DNA from: Nageia nagi
Taxonomy: Eukaryota > Pinophyta
Length of the DNA: 64,000 nucleotides
Direction: 5' to 3'
Assembly: GCA_050084985.1 (NCBI GenBank)
Contig: JBITNC010000001.1
Coordinates: 119,102,001 to 119,166,000, forward strand
How positions within the stretch are numbered: position 1 is the stretch's first letter; every line of letters starts with the position of its first letter. The position numbers and the translations under genes are program-made. A model generated the notes under the pieces. It did not search any database. It was not told the origin of the DNA and saw only the letters and a list, made by a program, of their open reading frames with translations. Positions 48,060 to 60,049 of this stretch are shown here, piece after piece.

Positions 48060-48943
48060 TCAAGGTAATATTTCATCTCTTAAAAATTTAACTAATTGCT
48101 TATGCCATAGATTTTTATCTTCTACAATAATATCTAAAACTTCATATGCTTCATCATCTATTTCCAAACAAGATTTGGTGATTTGAATTATTTCAATATG
48201 AATGGTACATCGATGAAGATCTTTTGGTATTAGGGATCCCATTGATGCCATTGCATCAACAAACCTATTAGTTGATCAAGGAACTACTTCTATCTTGTAT
48301 TTTTTTAATGATGATAGTAGTGTATCTACTATTTTTTTATATTTTTGAAGTAATGGTTCTTTAAATTGGAAAATTACTTTTACTTGATTTACTATTAACA
48401 ATGAATCACCAATGAATTTTACTTTCTTTATTTTTAATTTTATAGTGATCTCCATATCTAGTATTAAAGCTTCATATTTAGCATTATTATTTGTGCATGA
48501 GAAAGTTGATTTGAAAGAATATGGTATGGGTACCCCTTATGGTGTAATGAATACAACACCAATGCCCCCACTTTGTTCACACTGAGAATCATCAAAGTAT
48601 ATTGTCATATCCCATTCCTCTTTAGGATCAACATGAATTTCCATTTTGTCTAGTTGGAAAACATGTTCATCTAGTAATTCAATTATAAGAGGTTTATCAT
48701 TTTAAATGGTACTTATATGAGACAATAAGCTATAACTTGGCCTTTTATAGATTTTTTACTTATGAATTGAAAATTAAAATTTATTAAATGCATGATCCAT
48801 TTGGATGTTCTTATGTTTTGATAAGTTTTATTCATCGTATATTTTAATGGATCTGCTTTGGAAATCACATAAGTCATATGATTCAACATGTAATGTATAA
48901 GTTTATTTATTGCAAAAACTATTGATAAACATAACATTTCCAT
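48060..48943 (-). pseudogene. RNase H and second RNase H-like domain of element E
   Basis: 48943-48713 gives the end of the classic RNase H (LSIVFAINKLIHYMLNHMTY, SKADPLKYTM). From about 48620 another frame reads MTIYFDDSQCEQSGGIGVVF, CTNNNAKYEALILDMEI, then VDAMASMGSLIP in the 48251-48060 frame, the usual order in the RVT_3-type domain. Two RNases H place E in the Tat group with B and F. Confidence 0.82.
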
Positions 48944-49329
48944 CTATACATGTCTTGTCTTGTAATTAATTAAAGTTTTATTAAGATAACATATGGATTT
49001 TTCCTTGTTATTTTTATTCTTTTTAGCATGCATGATACCTAAGGTAGTTTCTATGGCTAATGAATCAAGTAAAAATAATTCTCCTTCTCTTGGAGTAATT
49101 AATACCAATGGTGATAAAATATAGAATTTTATTTCATCAAATTCTTCTTGTTGTTCATTACCCTAGTGAAATTTGATTCCCTTTTTTAATATTTTATTAA
49201 AAGGTTTGCATCTATCAAACAATAGGATATAAAGCATCTTATTTCTTGTAATTTTCCTTGCAAACTTTGTAATTATTTTATATTTTAAGGAGAAGGTATA
49301 TTTATGATGGATTTTATTTTATTAGGATC

Positions 49330-50170
49330 TACTTCAATTCCTCATATTGATACAATAAAATCAAGTAACTTTCTTGAAGTAACTCTAAAAACACATTTTT
49401 TTGGATTTAGTTTGACATTATGTTCCAATAATCTATCAAATATTTTTATAAGAACTTCTATGTGTTGTTCTCTAGTTTTATATTTAGCTAATAAATTATT
49501 TACATAATTGTCCATGATTTCATGCATGTAGTCATGGAAAACATATACCATTCCTCTTTGATAAGTTGCCTCATCATTCTTTAAACCAAAGGGTATTACT
49601 TTGTAACAAAATGTTCCCCATGGTGTTGTAAATGTTGTTTTATGTTGATCTTCTATAGCTACTTTTATCTAATTATATATATATATAATCCATCAATAAG
49701 TGATATCATTTCATGTCCCACAATATAATCAACCACATTGTCAATATTTGGAAGTGGAAAATCAACTTTTGGACATGCTTTATTTAGATCTCTAAAATCT
49801 ATGCAAACATGAATCTTTCCATTAGGTTTTTTAATAGGAACCATATTAAATATCCAATAAGAATAATCAATAGGATAAATAAATTTTACTTCTAATAGCT
49901 TTTGTATTTCTTATTTTACCATTAAAGCTATTATGGAATGCATCTTTTGTAACTTTTGTTTAATAAGTTTGGCATATTTTTTAAGACCTAAGTTATGTAC
50001 TACTATTTTTAAATCCAACCCAAGCATATATACATAGGACCATGCAAATACTTTATGCTTTTATTCAATAATTTATGTGAATGTTTCTCTTTCTTTTAAA
50101 TTTAAAGATTTTCCTAATTGGACAATCTTGGGTTTATTAGGATCATCACTTAAATCCACATCGATCATTT
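49330..50170 (-). pseudogene. Linker and reverse transcriptase of element E
   Basis: The linker FAWSYVYMLGLDLKIVVHNL at about 50050-49990 precedes RT with IYPIDYSYWIFNMVPIKKPN, CIDFRDLNKACPKVDFPLPN and FTTPWGTFCYKVIPFGLKN. In the frame 49551-49342 the catalytic box reads YVNN (49506-49495) instead of YVDD, followed by LNPKKCVFRVTSRKLLDFIV. Both catalytic Asp codons are changed to Asn, again G-to-A changes on the coding strand. Confidence 0.85.
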
Positions 50171-51359
50171 CTTCAATCAACATATGGGATCCTTATTCTA
50201 ATTGGCTAGGCATTGGAATCTAATTTTTATCATCTAGGTTATATTCTTCATCCTCACCAATATTTTTCTTAATTAAGGTTGTATTTATGGAGAATTTGAA
50301 TGCTTGTAATATACCATTTATATATTTGAATTCTTGTATTATTGGATTCTTAGAAATGAATGAAAAATCAGTAGTAGCTTCATTAACCATGAGATATGAT
50401 GAAGAGTTATTTGAACTTACTAGACTTCATGATTCAAACTCATCACTTCTATACCAATCAAAAGATAATTTTTTCAAAACCTCATCAGATATTTCTTTAA
50501 TCTAGATTATATTGCAAAATAGATATTCAAGTATTGATATATCATATTCTATTTCATCTTGATTGGTCATCTTTTCAAAACTTTGACTTAACTCTTAATA
50601 ATTAAGGTTTTATAATTTCAACTCAACCACTTCTATGAAAAAATATTTTTTATTCTATCCTATATACCCTAAACCTATTTTATCCCTTGATAATTGGTAA
50701 TGAATAACAATTGTGTGTTTAGGTTCTTGTTCATATTGACCTAATCCTTGTCCTTTCCATTAACATATATGAAAATATATTTAGACAATGGATCATACAA
50801 AATGTGATAAATATTCTAATGAATTGCAAAATATACCTTCATTAGGTTTAGGTAAAGGAATTAGTGTTGGTTCCATAGGACCTACATATACAAAGAATGT
50901 TTGATTAGGTTTGCTTCCCAATTTTATTAATTGCCCTACCATAATAGGTGATTCTTTAGGTCATCCAATATCTTGGGTGGAAGGAATATTGCATATTACA
51001 TCATTGATATCATATTCCCTATTCCCAAATTAGATAACTTTATGGCTACTAGATAAATATCTGATAATTTTTCATCTTTAATGTGATTGGTTTGAGATGG
51101 GATGTTTACTTGAGATGAATCCTTTAATGAAGAGGCTTTATTTAATTCATCTAGCTTTCAAGCTCTTTCTTCCAAGATTCTTTCTCTTGTGGTGTCAAAA
51201 TTATCTTAGGTTGTAAGCTATTACCAATTTCTTGATGGTCATTAATTAGTTTAGTTTTATTAATTACTAATAGTTCATTTTTTGATATTAGTACCATGAA
51301 AAAATGAGTAGATGATAAAGCTATATTTCTAGGTAAATAAGAACTATTATAATGTGAGT

Positions 51360-51740
51360 ATTAATTATCATCTCTAGGTATACAATGTACTATTACTTCA
51401 TGAATATATTTCAAGCAATTGTGATATGTTGATGGAACACATTACATATCTTTAATCCAAGGTCTTCCTAGGAGAATGTTATATTGTGTGATATCTTTTA
51501 AATATTTTTCTATCAACCTTGGCTATAATATGCAAAAGAGGATCTAATTCTTGTATTCCTTGAGGATATTTTAGTTCATGATCATAAAACATTATTATGG
51601 GTTTTTGACTTGTATTAATATTTTCCACAAAGGTTGCAAAACTGTTAGGATTATTAATGTCTATTTCAATTATTTGTAACAATTGATTCATAGCATCCCT
51701 ATGATCTGTGGTTTTTTTTAACAACTCAAACAAGGATAAC
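51360..51740 (-). pseudogene. Protease region of element E with catalytic core deleted
   Basis: The frame 51733-51479 reads FELLKKTTDHRDAMNQLLQI and FYDHELKYPQGIQELDPLLH then IIAKVDRKIFKRYHTI, the flank that precedes VLVDTGSS in related elements. After a stop it passes at once to YNILLGRPWIKDM (51479 down), the segment that normally follows the catalytic motif by some 60-80 residues. The part with the active Asp is therefore missing, so E had no protease after this deletion. Confidence 0.75.
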
Positions 51741-52049
51741 TTTATGTATGGGCCTTTTAGCTATTGGTATAGAGCACCTTTGATAGTTTTTGTTATGTTT
51801 TGGGTATGGGAGGTGGCACATGAATCTTATCTTATTGATTATTTGAAAAACCATTTTAGCTCCCTTGTATCTTTTGGGCTCTTGTAGCAATACTTATCTG
51901 CTTATGAAATTTGAATAATCTTGGCTCCATTTATGTCTCACTTGATTTTCATTTGAATGTAATGAGATACTATTAGCTAGATGTTGTGGTAGTGGGTTTT
52001 GGTAAATTCTAAAGTTTTGATTAGGAATTGTGATAAGATTATCCACTTA

Positions 52050-53640
52050 TAATTTTCCACTTTCAATTAAATCTTGGACTACATTTATTAAGGTTTGACA
52101 TTTGTTTGTATCATTACCCTTTTGATGATGATAATGATAAAATTCTACTTCATTATACCATCTACTATCTTTATTTCTAGATCTTTTGGCCTTATTTTAG
52201 GTAAAGTAATTATTTGACGATCACATTATTTTCTCAAGATATCGTAAAGAGGTTCTGATAAAGGTGTGTATTTCCTTCTAAGATTAAAATATATTTCAAC
52301 ATTTTGAGATAATGAGGGTTCTTCATATTTTTATAATTGAAACTTTATTTTTTGGTAATTGTTTATTTGCTTGTTCTATTTAATTTTTGTTCTTAGTATA
52401 GCCTTGTTACTTTTTAGTCTTCATCTCTCCATATTGGATTTTAACTCTTTCAATAATGACTGCTTGAGAGATAGCTTCTTCAAAGGTTTTATGTTGTTGG
52501 ATCAATAATGTACTAGCAATAGGTCTAAAATAGCTTTGAATAAATAATTTAACCAATTCTTTCTGAGGTAAAGCTTAAGTCATACTTGTCAACACCACCC
52601 TCTATTGTCTAATGAAATCACTAACTAATTCATCTAAAAATTATTGCAATCTTGTGAGATCAATAATGGAGGTCTAATATTTGATGTTTAATTTTGAAAT
52701 GTTGTAAGAACAAATTTGCACATTAAGAGTATGATTGATACTATATTCTAGTAAATTTATGTACTAATCCACTGCTTGTCTAGCAAGATTCATGGGAAAG
52801 ATACATAACATTAATGCCTCATCATTAGAAATCAAGTAAATTGAAAATTTGAATTTCCTTAGGTGTTCTTTAGGATCTTCCTTTCCTTTAAATTGTTCAA
52901 TTTTTGGAATTTTAAACTTATAAGGAATATCCTTGTTTGGAACACTAGGATGAATTGGTTCATTACAAATTATCTCATAAGATAATCATTTTGTATTGCA
53001 TAGATAAACTTGTTTCTACTTATTTTAATCTTTTGTATAAATCATCATTTTCCCTTGTTACCTTCTCTTTGGTTGACTATGTAAATAGTCAAGATATTCT
53101 TCATATCTTGGATATATATTTTTCTCTAGGATAATTTACTTCTTCATATCCTTGAGCAAGTTCATATTGATTTTTTAAAGGTGTCCTTGCCTCATAATAA
53201 CCCTCACTATATGGTTGTGTTGGTGGTGGAGGTTGATGAGGTGGTTTAGGATGCAATTGATATCCTTATTTTCTATCTTATAGTGGAGGAAGATGATATA
53301 TTTGAAGTTCATCTTATCTTTTTTTTTTTAATGAAATTGCTTTCTTTTTAGCAAAGTAGGGTTCTTGATATCCATACACTCTATGATTTTGAGGAGATAA
53401 TGATCATGCCCTAGATTATGGTTTATTTTCCATATTTAAACCTTGAATAATTCCAATTTGACTTTGATGTTGAATATTTGAAATATTCATATTTTGAATT
53501 ATATGATGAGACATCGGTTGAGTTTGAACTTGGTGGTGTTCAATGAGTTTCATTAGTTTTATCACTTGTGGAATATATTGAGCTAATATTTGTTGTTGTT
53601 GTTGCATGTTTTGTTTTTGTACATTCCTTTTTTGATGCAC
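52050..53640 (-). pseudogene. gag: gag of element E
   Basis: The N-terminal part (53640-53416) is Gln-rich (NMQQQQQILAQYIPQVIKLM). The capsid core from about 52930 reads KFKIPKIEQFKGKEDPKEHL and RKFKFSIYLISNDEALMLCI then FPMNLARQAVD, followed by FLDELVSDFIRQ, LPQKELVKLFIQSY and EEAISQAVIIERVK. At about 52160-52060 YHHQ, KGNDTNKCQTLINVVQDLIE with SGKL matches the post-capsid H...C...LK..I..LI..G segment. Many stops replace Gln and Trp. Confidence 0.78.
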
Positions 53641-53700
53641 CTTTTTTTGAGGTGTAGGTGCTTTCTTTTAGGGAAATGGAGGTATTTCTTGCAACTTAAA

Positions 53701-56141
53701 CCTTGTTGAGTTTGGTTAACTAGGCTTCCTTAGGTGATTTTTTGAATTCTTGACAAAGGAGATGGGGTATTTGATTTTAAATTTTAATAAGTATTATCAT
53801 ATAATTTAAAAGCATATATTGCTTGGGTTATAAGAGTTTCTAAATGTATAGATATCCTTTCATCAAAGTCTTTCATTTATCCCAAAATTGTAGAGGGAGA
53901 ATAATCTTCTCTTCTTAAGTAAGATTGAAATAATCACCCACTAGGAAAGTATCATATAACATGATTATACTTAGGCCTAAAATGATCCCTTTACATTATT
54001 GTATCATCTGACTATGCTTTTGAAGGAGAAACCTTCATTTTTCATCATTAGGTGGTTCTTTTTCTATTGGTGTTTTATCTTCCCTCAAATGTCATCCATA
54101 CAAAGAAATACTATGTATATGGGGTGAATATGGAGGTATCCTTAATTGTGTTAAATGTTGTCTAACATATTATAAATAATTATCCAAGGGATCTTACCCT
54201 GGGATTTTTTCCTTGAGGTGTTTCTTTTCTTATAGGACCCCAACTAGATATAAGGCCTTATCTTTTTTTGAGGTCATATCCATATTCAAGATCTTATTCT
54301 TGATGAGTTTTTTGAGAGCAAGTTTGAACCATTGTTTTTGTTATTTTTATTTTCTATGTTATTAATAGATAGTAAAAGCATACAACCATAATATATAAAA
54401 ACTATATTTTTTTATCTTTTTTAAGTTTATGAGAAAGCAATTTATTGCGCAAACATCCTATATGAGATTTTATTTTTATGATGTGTTAATATTCTTTATA
54501 TTTTTGGATAAATTTGATTATTCTTTATTATATGAATGATATGAATTGTATATTTTAATCTTCTTAGTCTTCCTAACTTTATTTTATCTAATCAAGAGTT
54601 TAATTAGGTTAGGCTAGTAGTCCTATGAGGTTTTTTATAGCTAAGTCACAACTTGGTACTTAAGGTGGTCCCCTTAGTGTAATAGGGATTGAGTAATGCC
54701 ATTGAGATCTATCTTGCTAAATAAATCTAAGTATAGTCCCTTTTTAATATTCATCTGATGAGAAGTAACAATTTTTAACCTATGAAGCTGGTATTCATAT
54801 CCAAGTTTTGGCTCTAAGTATTATTGTAATTTTTTGGTGGATACACAAGAATAAAAGAATCAATGGTTGGTAATGATATCCAACTCATTGATGTTGATTT
54901 TTATAAGGTTTATGATTATGTAATTACTAAAATGAAATATGTATGAATGCAAACTTTAACCCTCCCAATCATACATGTTTATTAATTAAAAGTTTTTTAA
55001 CTTGATTCAAAAAATATTTTAATTAGTTTGCTTTAATATAATCAACCCACAAGATTCATCACAAAATTAATGAGGTTCTTTAACCATATTTTAGATGAGG
55101 TTCATTCACACTTCTAGCTATGGAGGTAATTTAGTGTAATTCATTACCTCTTTGTATGATAATGAAGCCTTAATATGTGTATAAATTGATTAAATGTAAG
55201 TTCTTTCCCCCTCTTTTAGTCACATCAACCTTCAACTACCTTTCGGTGTGGTAAGGGTAGATAAGTAAGAGTATTAATGTGAGTGTACAAAATTTTTAAA
55301 CCAAATGAGAATTTATTATCCCTTTTACTTCATCTTTTTGATCATTTTAGGTCACTATAGGTGCAAAAGTGAGAGCTACTTAGTTAAATAAAAGTAATTT
55401 AGTATGAATGCAACCACCCTATTCATTTACTATTTAATGTATTATTCTACATTAACTTGATTTATTTACCTTAGATTCATTCCTAATTTAATGGAGATTT
55501 ATAACACCTTCCAAGTGTGGAAGTAGATTAATATATATTTCTTAACCAAATCATGTAATAATGTGAAAAAAGTAAAGATTCATTTACTCTTTTCTTATTA
55601 GATCCATTTTGATCACCTAAGATTGCCTTTAAGTGCAAACGGAGAGCATAAGTGGATGAAATAGCAAAAGGTTTTAGGTGAAGTACCTTGCAACAATCCC
55701 TACCCAACAAAAAAGAAAATTAAATATTAGAGCTTAATTAATGGTATTAAATGCATTTTATATTTAAATCTATCCAACTTTTCCTATATGCAATCTAAGC
55801 AAAATGAATCATAAATAGAAGGTTCATTCTCATTTTCCATTTTAGATTCCTACATTGCACTTGCTATATTCAAAAAAATTGGAAATTCTACCTCTATTTA
55901 ACAAACATTAGCATTCTTTTATAATCACTGGCATTCCTAGATAATTATTAGTGTATGATATAAAATCATTGGTGATTTTAATTAGTGATCTTGAAAATAC
56001 ATAGAATAATAACAACAAATTTGAATCAAAAGTTTGGACCATAAGATATAAAACAAACATAAAATTATTAAAGAATCAGGAACCCCCTATGCTTAATCAC
56101 TAATGTTATTTGTATGTGGGGCCCTCCTTTTAGCCCTAAAA
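53701..56141. other. Leader or LTR region right of element E
   Basis: No gene recognised. Related segments about 271 bases apart (GATCATTTTAGGTCAC near 55340, GATCACCTAAGATTGCC near 55611, and a weaker one near 55205) point to a degenerate tandem repeat over about 55050-55660. The 5' LTR of E should be here but no boundary was identified. Confidence 0.45.
55050..55660. repeat. Degenerate tandem repeat, about 271-bp period
   Basis: The order TTTACT-rich stretch, TTTTGATCA..TTAGGTCA, GTGCAAA.GTGAGAG, then AAATAGTAA-like sequence is found twice (from 55311 and 55578), with a partial third copy upstream. Confidence 0.4.
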
Positions 56142-56330
56142 TATCATCTCGAAAAAGTAACATGTTAGCAAACAAGATAAATACATATTAAATACTAATA
56201 TGTATTTTATTACTCTCTTGAGTGACCTTAAATGTCACAAAATGAATATATAGATTTGCAACCTTATTTGGAGGATTTTATAAATTATGTTTTAGAGCCT
56301 CTTGGACTTTTATAGTAAATTAAATTTAGT
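56142..56330 (-). repeat. LTR fragment related to the element D LTR
   Basis: AAAAAGTAACATGTTAGCAA and TATTTTATTACTCTCTTGAG, with ACCTTATTTGGAGGATTTTA further on, line up with 30215-30373 in the D LTR in the same orientation. It is the LTR 3' end on the minus strand. It lies left of the element F integrase on the same strand, so it is probably the 3' LTR of F, with its 5' part (to about 56800) diverged beyond recognition. Confidence 0.6.
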
Positions 56331-56800
56331 TTATTTAATTTGACTATATAGCAAATCTACCTTATTGGTTATTTATTCATTTTGATATCTACAAAATCAT
56401 GAATTTCAATATTTATACACATAAATGTATTGTATATTAATTTAGAATATTTACAAATCTAGTGTTGTTAAAAGCTTACTCATTAGTTTTCATTAATTTT
56501 GATATCAATTAATTTATCTTATAACTACAATAATAACTATTAATATTATCATTTTGATTAATTACATATATCTTTAGTATGTTGTTAAACTAACAATCAT
56601 TAATTTGATCTCTATTTGATAATTTGCATATATTTTATTAACACTACAATATTATCTCTATTAGATTGAATTATTATGCTCAATGATTATTTTTTATGAT
56701 ATTTTTATGTTTACAACATGTATTAATTTTGATAGCTTTCATTTGTTTTTGAAATAATTTTGTTTTAAACAATGAATGGTCAAATGTTTTTATTTTTTTA
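56331..56800. other. Very AT-rich stretch, probable rest of the F 3' LTR
   Basis: No gene or clear boundary; no TGTAGACACCC start found. Confidence 0.35.
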
Positions 56801-56859
56801 TTTAGGCATTTGTTTTCCTAAAACAATGATTAGTTATAGCTTGTTTCCTAATTTATATG

Positions 56860-57860
56860 AGTGAAGATTATGCACTATTTAAGAAAAAGATTAGATATAA
56901 AAAAAAAAATTAGATACATAATGTTGATTAGATTTTGTTCTTATTTACATTCACTTGTGTATAATTTATACACAACTTTTTCATAATTTGTAATGACTAT
57001 GTAAGGACCTATCTAGTTAGGTTTAAACTTACCTTTCTTTTCATTTTCTAGAGATTTAGTTTTGGAAAGATTTTCTTTTAAGACCAACTCATGAACTTTG
57101 AACTGTTTAGGCTTGATCTTTTTGCTATAGGCTTTTTGGATTCTAGAATGGTAGATATGAAGGTGTTCTAGAGCATTAACCCATTTTTCATCTAGCACCT
57201 CTAGTTGGGCTAATCTAGCATTCCTTCTATCCTCATAAAAAATGAGACCATCTAGAGACACACAAAGACATGGGATCTGTAACTTAAGGAAAACAACAAC
57301 TTCATCACCATACATCAAGGAGAAAGGAGTTTCCCCTACAAAAGTCCTTATGCTTAGTGTATAGGCCCAAAAAGTATAAGGGAGTTGTTCATGATAATCT
57401 TTATCATATTTTGCAATAGTTTTGGATAAGATACTCTTAATGATCTTATTAGAATCTTCAACTTAACCATTACCCTAGGGGTAATATGGAATAGAGAACT
57501 TCTATTCAATATGATATTTAGCACAAAATTCCTTAACTTCATTATCTTTAAATCTAGTACCATTATCCATAAATAATTTAGAAGGAACACCATCTATAGA
57601 AATGATAAATTCAATAAGAAATTCAACAATCTTACCTTCTTTTGTAGATTTCATGGGTATTGCCTCCACCCATTTTGTGGAATATTTTGTAGTTGTAATG
57701 ATAAACTTATGGCCATCTCTTGAGACAATGTTAATTTTACAAATAAAATCAAGTGCCCAAATAGAAAGAGGCCAAGGAGATAAAATATAATGAAAACCAT
57801 GATAATAAGGTTACATACTAGCATTATTTTGACATTGTTCACATTTTTGAACTTATTTGA
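56860..57860 (-). pseudogene. Integrase core and C-terminus of element F, extra tandem copy
   Basis: Mirrors 57930-58930 with a 1080-base shift. Shared points: AAGGACCTAT at 57002/58082, TTCATCACCATACAT at 57301/58381, TTTTGACATTGTTCACA at 57832/58912. Translated it gives the NG.GLGFKDNEV region in a broken frame (57593-57354), MYGDEVVVFLKLQIPCL and ALEHLHIYHSRIQKAYSKKI with FKVHELVLKEN (57318-57013), then NxIGPYIVITNYEKV, the GPY/F module. Both units start in the middle of the domain, so this is a segment duplication and not a second element. Confidence 0.8.
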
Positions 57861-57929
57861 TAAATATATTCTAGCAGCATAGCTAGGAATGCAATGATAT
57901 CACTAGGTTATGAGCTTATTTTCCTAAAG

Positions 57930-59119
57930 TGTTAGCATGAAACAATGAAGATATGCAAAATTTTATGAAAATATTAGATATAAAAAATTTTAGATGCATA
58001 ACATTGATTGGATTACATTCTTCTTTACCATAAGTTATTGATAATTTATATGCACATTTTTCTTTATTTGCAATGCTAATGTAAGGACCTATCCAGTTAG
58101 GTTATAACCTACCTTGCTTTTCATTTTCCAATGCTTTTATGTTGGTAAGTTTTTCTTTTAAGACTAGGTTATCAAATTTGAACTATTTAGGTTTGATCTT
58201 TTTGCTATAAGCTTTTTGTATTTTAGAATGGTATACATGAAGGTCTTCTAGAGCTTTAAATAATTTTTCAATTGGGACCTCTAGTTGGGATAATCTAACT
58301 TTCCTTCTATCTTCATCATGAATGAGACCATCTAGTGATAAATGAAGAGATGGGATCTCTACCTCAAAGGGAATTATGACTTCATCACCATACATTAGGG
58401 AGAAAATTGGTTTCCCCTCCTAAAATCCTTATTCTTATTCTATAGGCCCACAAAGCATAAGAGATTTATTCATGCCAATCTTTACCATGTTTATCAACAA
58501 TTTTGGATAAAATACTCTTAATGACCTTACTAGAAGCTTTGGATTGACCATTGCCTTGGGGGTAATATGGGATAGAGAAATTTTGTTCAATATGATATTT
58601 AACACAAAATTCTTTAACTTCATTACCTTTAAAGCTAGTACCATTATCGATGAACAATTTAGAATGAACATCATATCTAGAGACCATAAACTTAATAAGA
58701 AATTCAATAATCTTACATCATTTTGCAAATTTCATGGGTATAGCCTCAATCTATTTTGTGAAATATTATGTAGCTATAATGATAAACTTGTGTCAATCTC
58801 TTGAAATAGGGTTAGTTTTACCAATACAATCAAGTACCAAAATAGAAAAAGGCTAAGGAGATACAATATAATTCAAAGCATGAGAAGGAGAAGGTTCAAG
58901 ACTAGCATTCTTTTGACATTATTCACTTTTGTTTATATGCAATTCATAATATTCAAGCATAGTAGGCCAATAATAACCTAGTATATGCAATTTTTGATAA
59001 ACAAATTTAGCACTATAGTGTCCACCACATTCACCATCATGAGCTTGGTGAAGGGCCATGTATACTTCATGCCTCATTAAACATCTAAGAAGAGCACCAT
59101 CAAAAGACCTTCTATACAA
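57930..59119 (-). pseudogene. Integrase of element F
   Basis: The zinc-binding part reads RRSFDGALLRCLMRHEVYMA, HQAHDGECGGHYSAKFVYQK and LGYYWPTMLEYYE (59119-58919). The core includes KLFIDNGTSFKGNEVKEFCV, SIPYYPQGNGQSKASSKVIK and KHGKDWHE (58687-58466); the catalytic D of IDNG is kept. The C-terminal part (58395-58060) reads MYGDEVIIPFEVEIPSLHLS, KALEDLHVYHSKIQKAYSKK and NWIGPYISIANKEKCAYKL. The first core catalytic block sits in a broken frame near 58780-58700. Confidence 0.85.
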
Positions 59120-59155
59120 AAAATCACATATGATGACATACTTGGTTGCTAGCTT

Positions 59156-59760
59156 TTAAAGTCTAATTATAGCATTGTGATCAAAGGCAATAAGAATAAT
59201 ACCATTTTTAAGATAATTGAAAACATATTGATACCATTCACATGCATTGATACAAGTAGCAAAAAAGTAATGATCCTCAATGAGATTCTCAACAATAAAA
59301 TCATGGGAAGGATTATATATTTTTTTGATTATTAGAATAATATCTTCATATTCTATATAAATAGTATTAAGAGAAGTGTCACTAGCCATAGAATCAGCAT
59401 ACCTATTACTGTCTCTTAGAATGTTGTCAATTTCATACTCATTGAAGTAGATGAGGGGAATCTTGACCATTTCCTTATATAGTTGCAACTTGGGATATTT
59501 GGTGTTGTAGATATTATACACTTGCTTCATAATGAGGTAAATATCACTAAATATTTTGATCCTTTTTAATTTTTTAAGTATTGTAGCCTTCATACCTAGA
59601 ATTAGAGCCTCATATTCTACCATGTTGTTAGTGCAATTAAAACTTAAACTATAACACATAAGGATAACATCTCTATGAGGGTTGATAAGAATAATTCCTT
59701 CCCCTAATCTATGATTGCACTTATAAATTTCAAAGAATAGGGTTCATTCATCATTTTCCA
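59156..59760 (-). pseudogene. Second RNase H-like domain of element F
   Basis: The 167-codon frame from 59659 reads YSLSFNCTNNMVEYEALILG then MKATILKKLKRIKIFSDIYL and NILRDSNRYADSMASDTSL. The usual signature is L.F.CTNN.AEYEAL..GL..A...G...+.V.GDS.L, then IPR..N..AD.LA. One of the longer unbroken domains in the window. The catalytic GDS Asp appears as SDI, so one acidic residue is retained nearby. Confidence 0.85.
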
Positions 59761-60049
59761 TAAAACTAATAAAAACTTGTAGTAATTTAGGCTTAGGAAT
59801 AGAGCAATAGCATAGGGATGTAGTGGTAACACTTAATTTAGGGGTGTTTTTATCATCTACTTCATCTTAAAAATCTTTCTATGTGCTTGATATTTCATTT
59901 CATAGATGATTGGTAATGAAATATGCTATACTATATCCCTTTATCAACTTTTGAGTGATAAAGACCAAATCAAATTCTTGAAGCAACATTACCCACTTTG
60001 TATCCCTTCCAAATAGGTAGGAATTAAATATGAGATATTTAAGAGGATC

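Larger units (their letters stand above)
46143..53700 (-). mobile_element. Ty3/gypsy element E, gag to integrase, LTRs not identified
   Basis: On the minus strand, in order: Gln-rich gag part (53640-53416), capsid core (52930-52400), gag end (52160-52050), protease remains (51735-51360), linker and RT (50170-49330), RNase H (48943-48713), second RNase H (48640-48060), integrase (47960-46763). It is related to but clearly distinct from B and F. No PBS or LTR boundary was found on either side. It might be the pol half of element D (same strand). Confidence 0.82.

Noticed and set aside
49304-49507. Plus-strand 67-codon frame
   Set aside because: Shadow of the reverse transcriptase of element E on the other strand.
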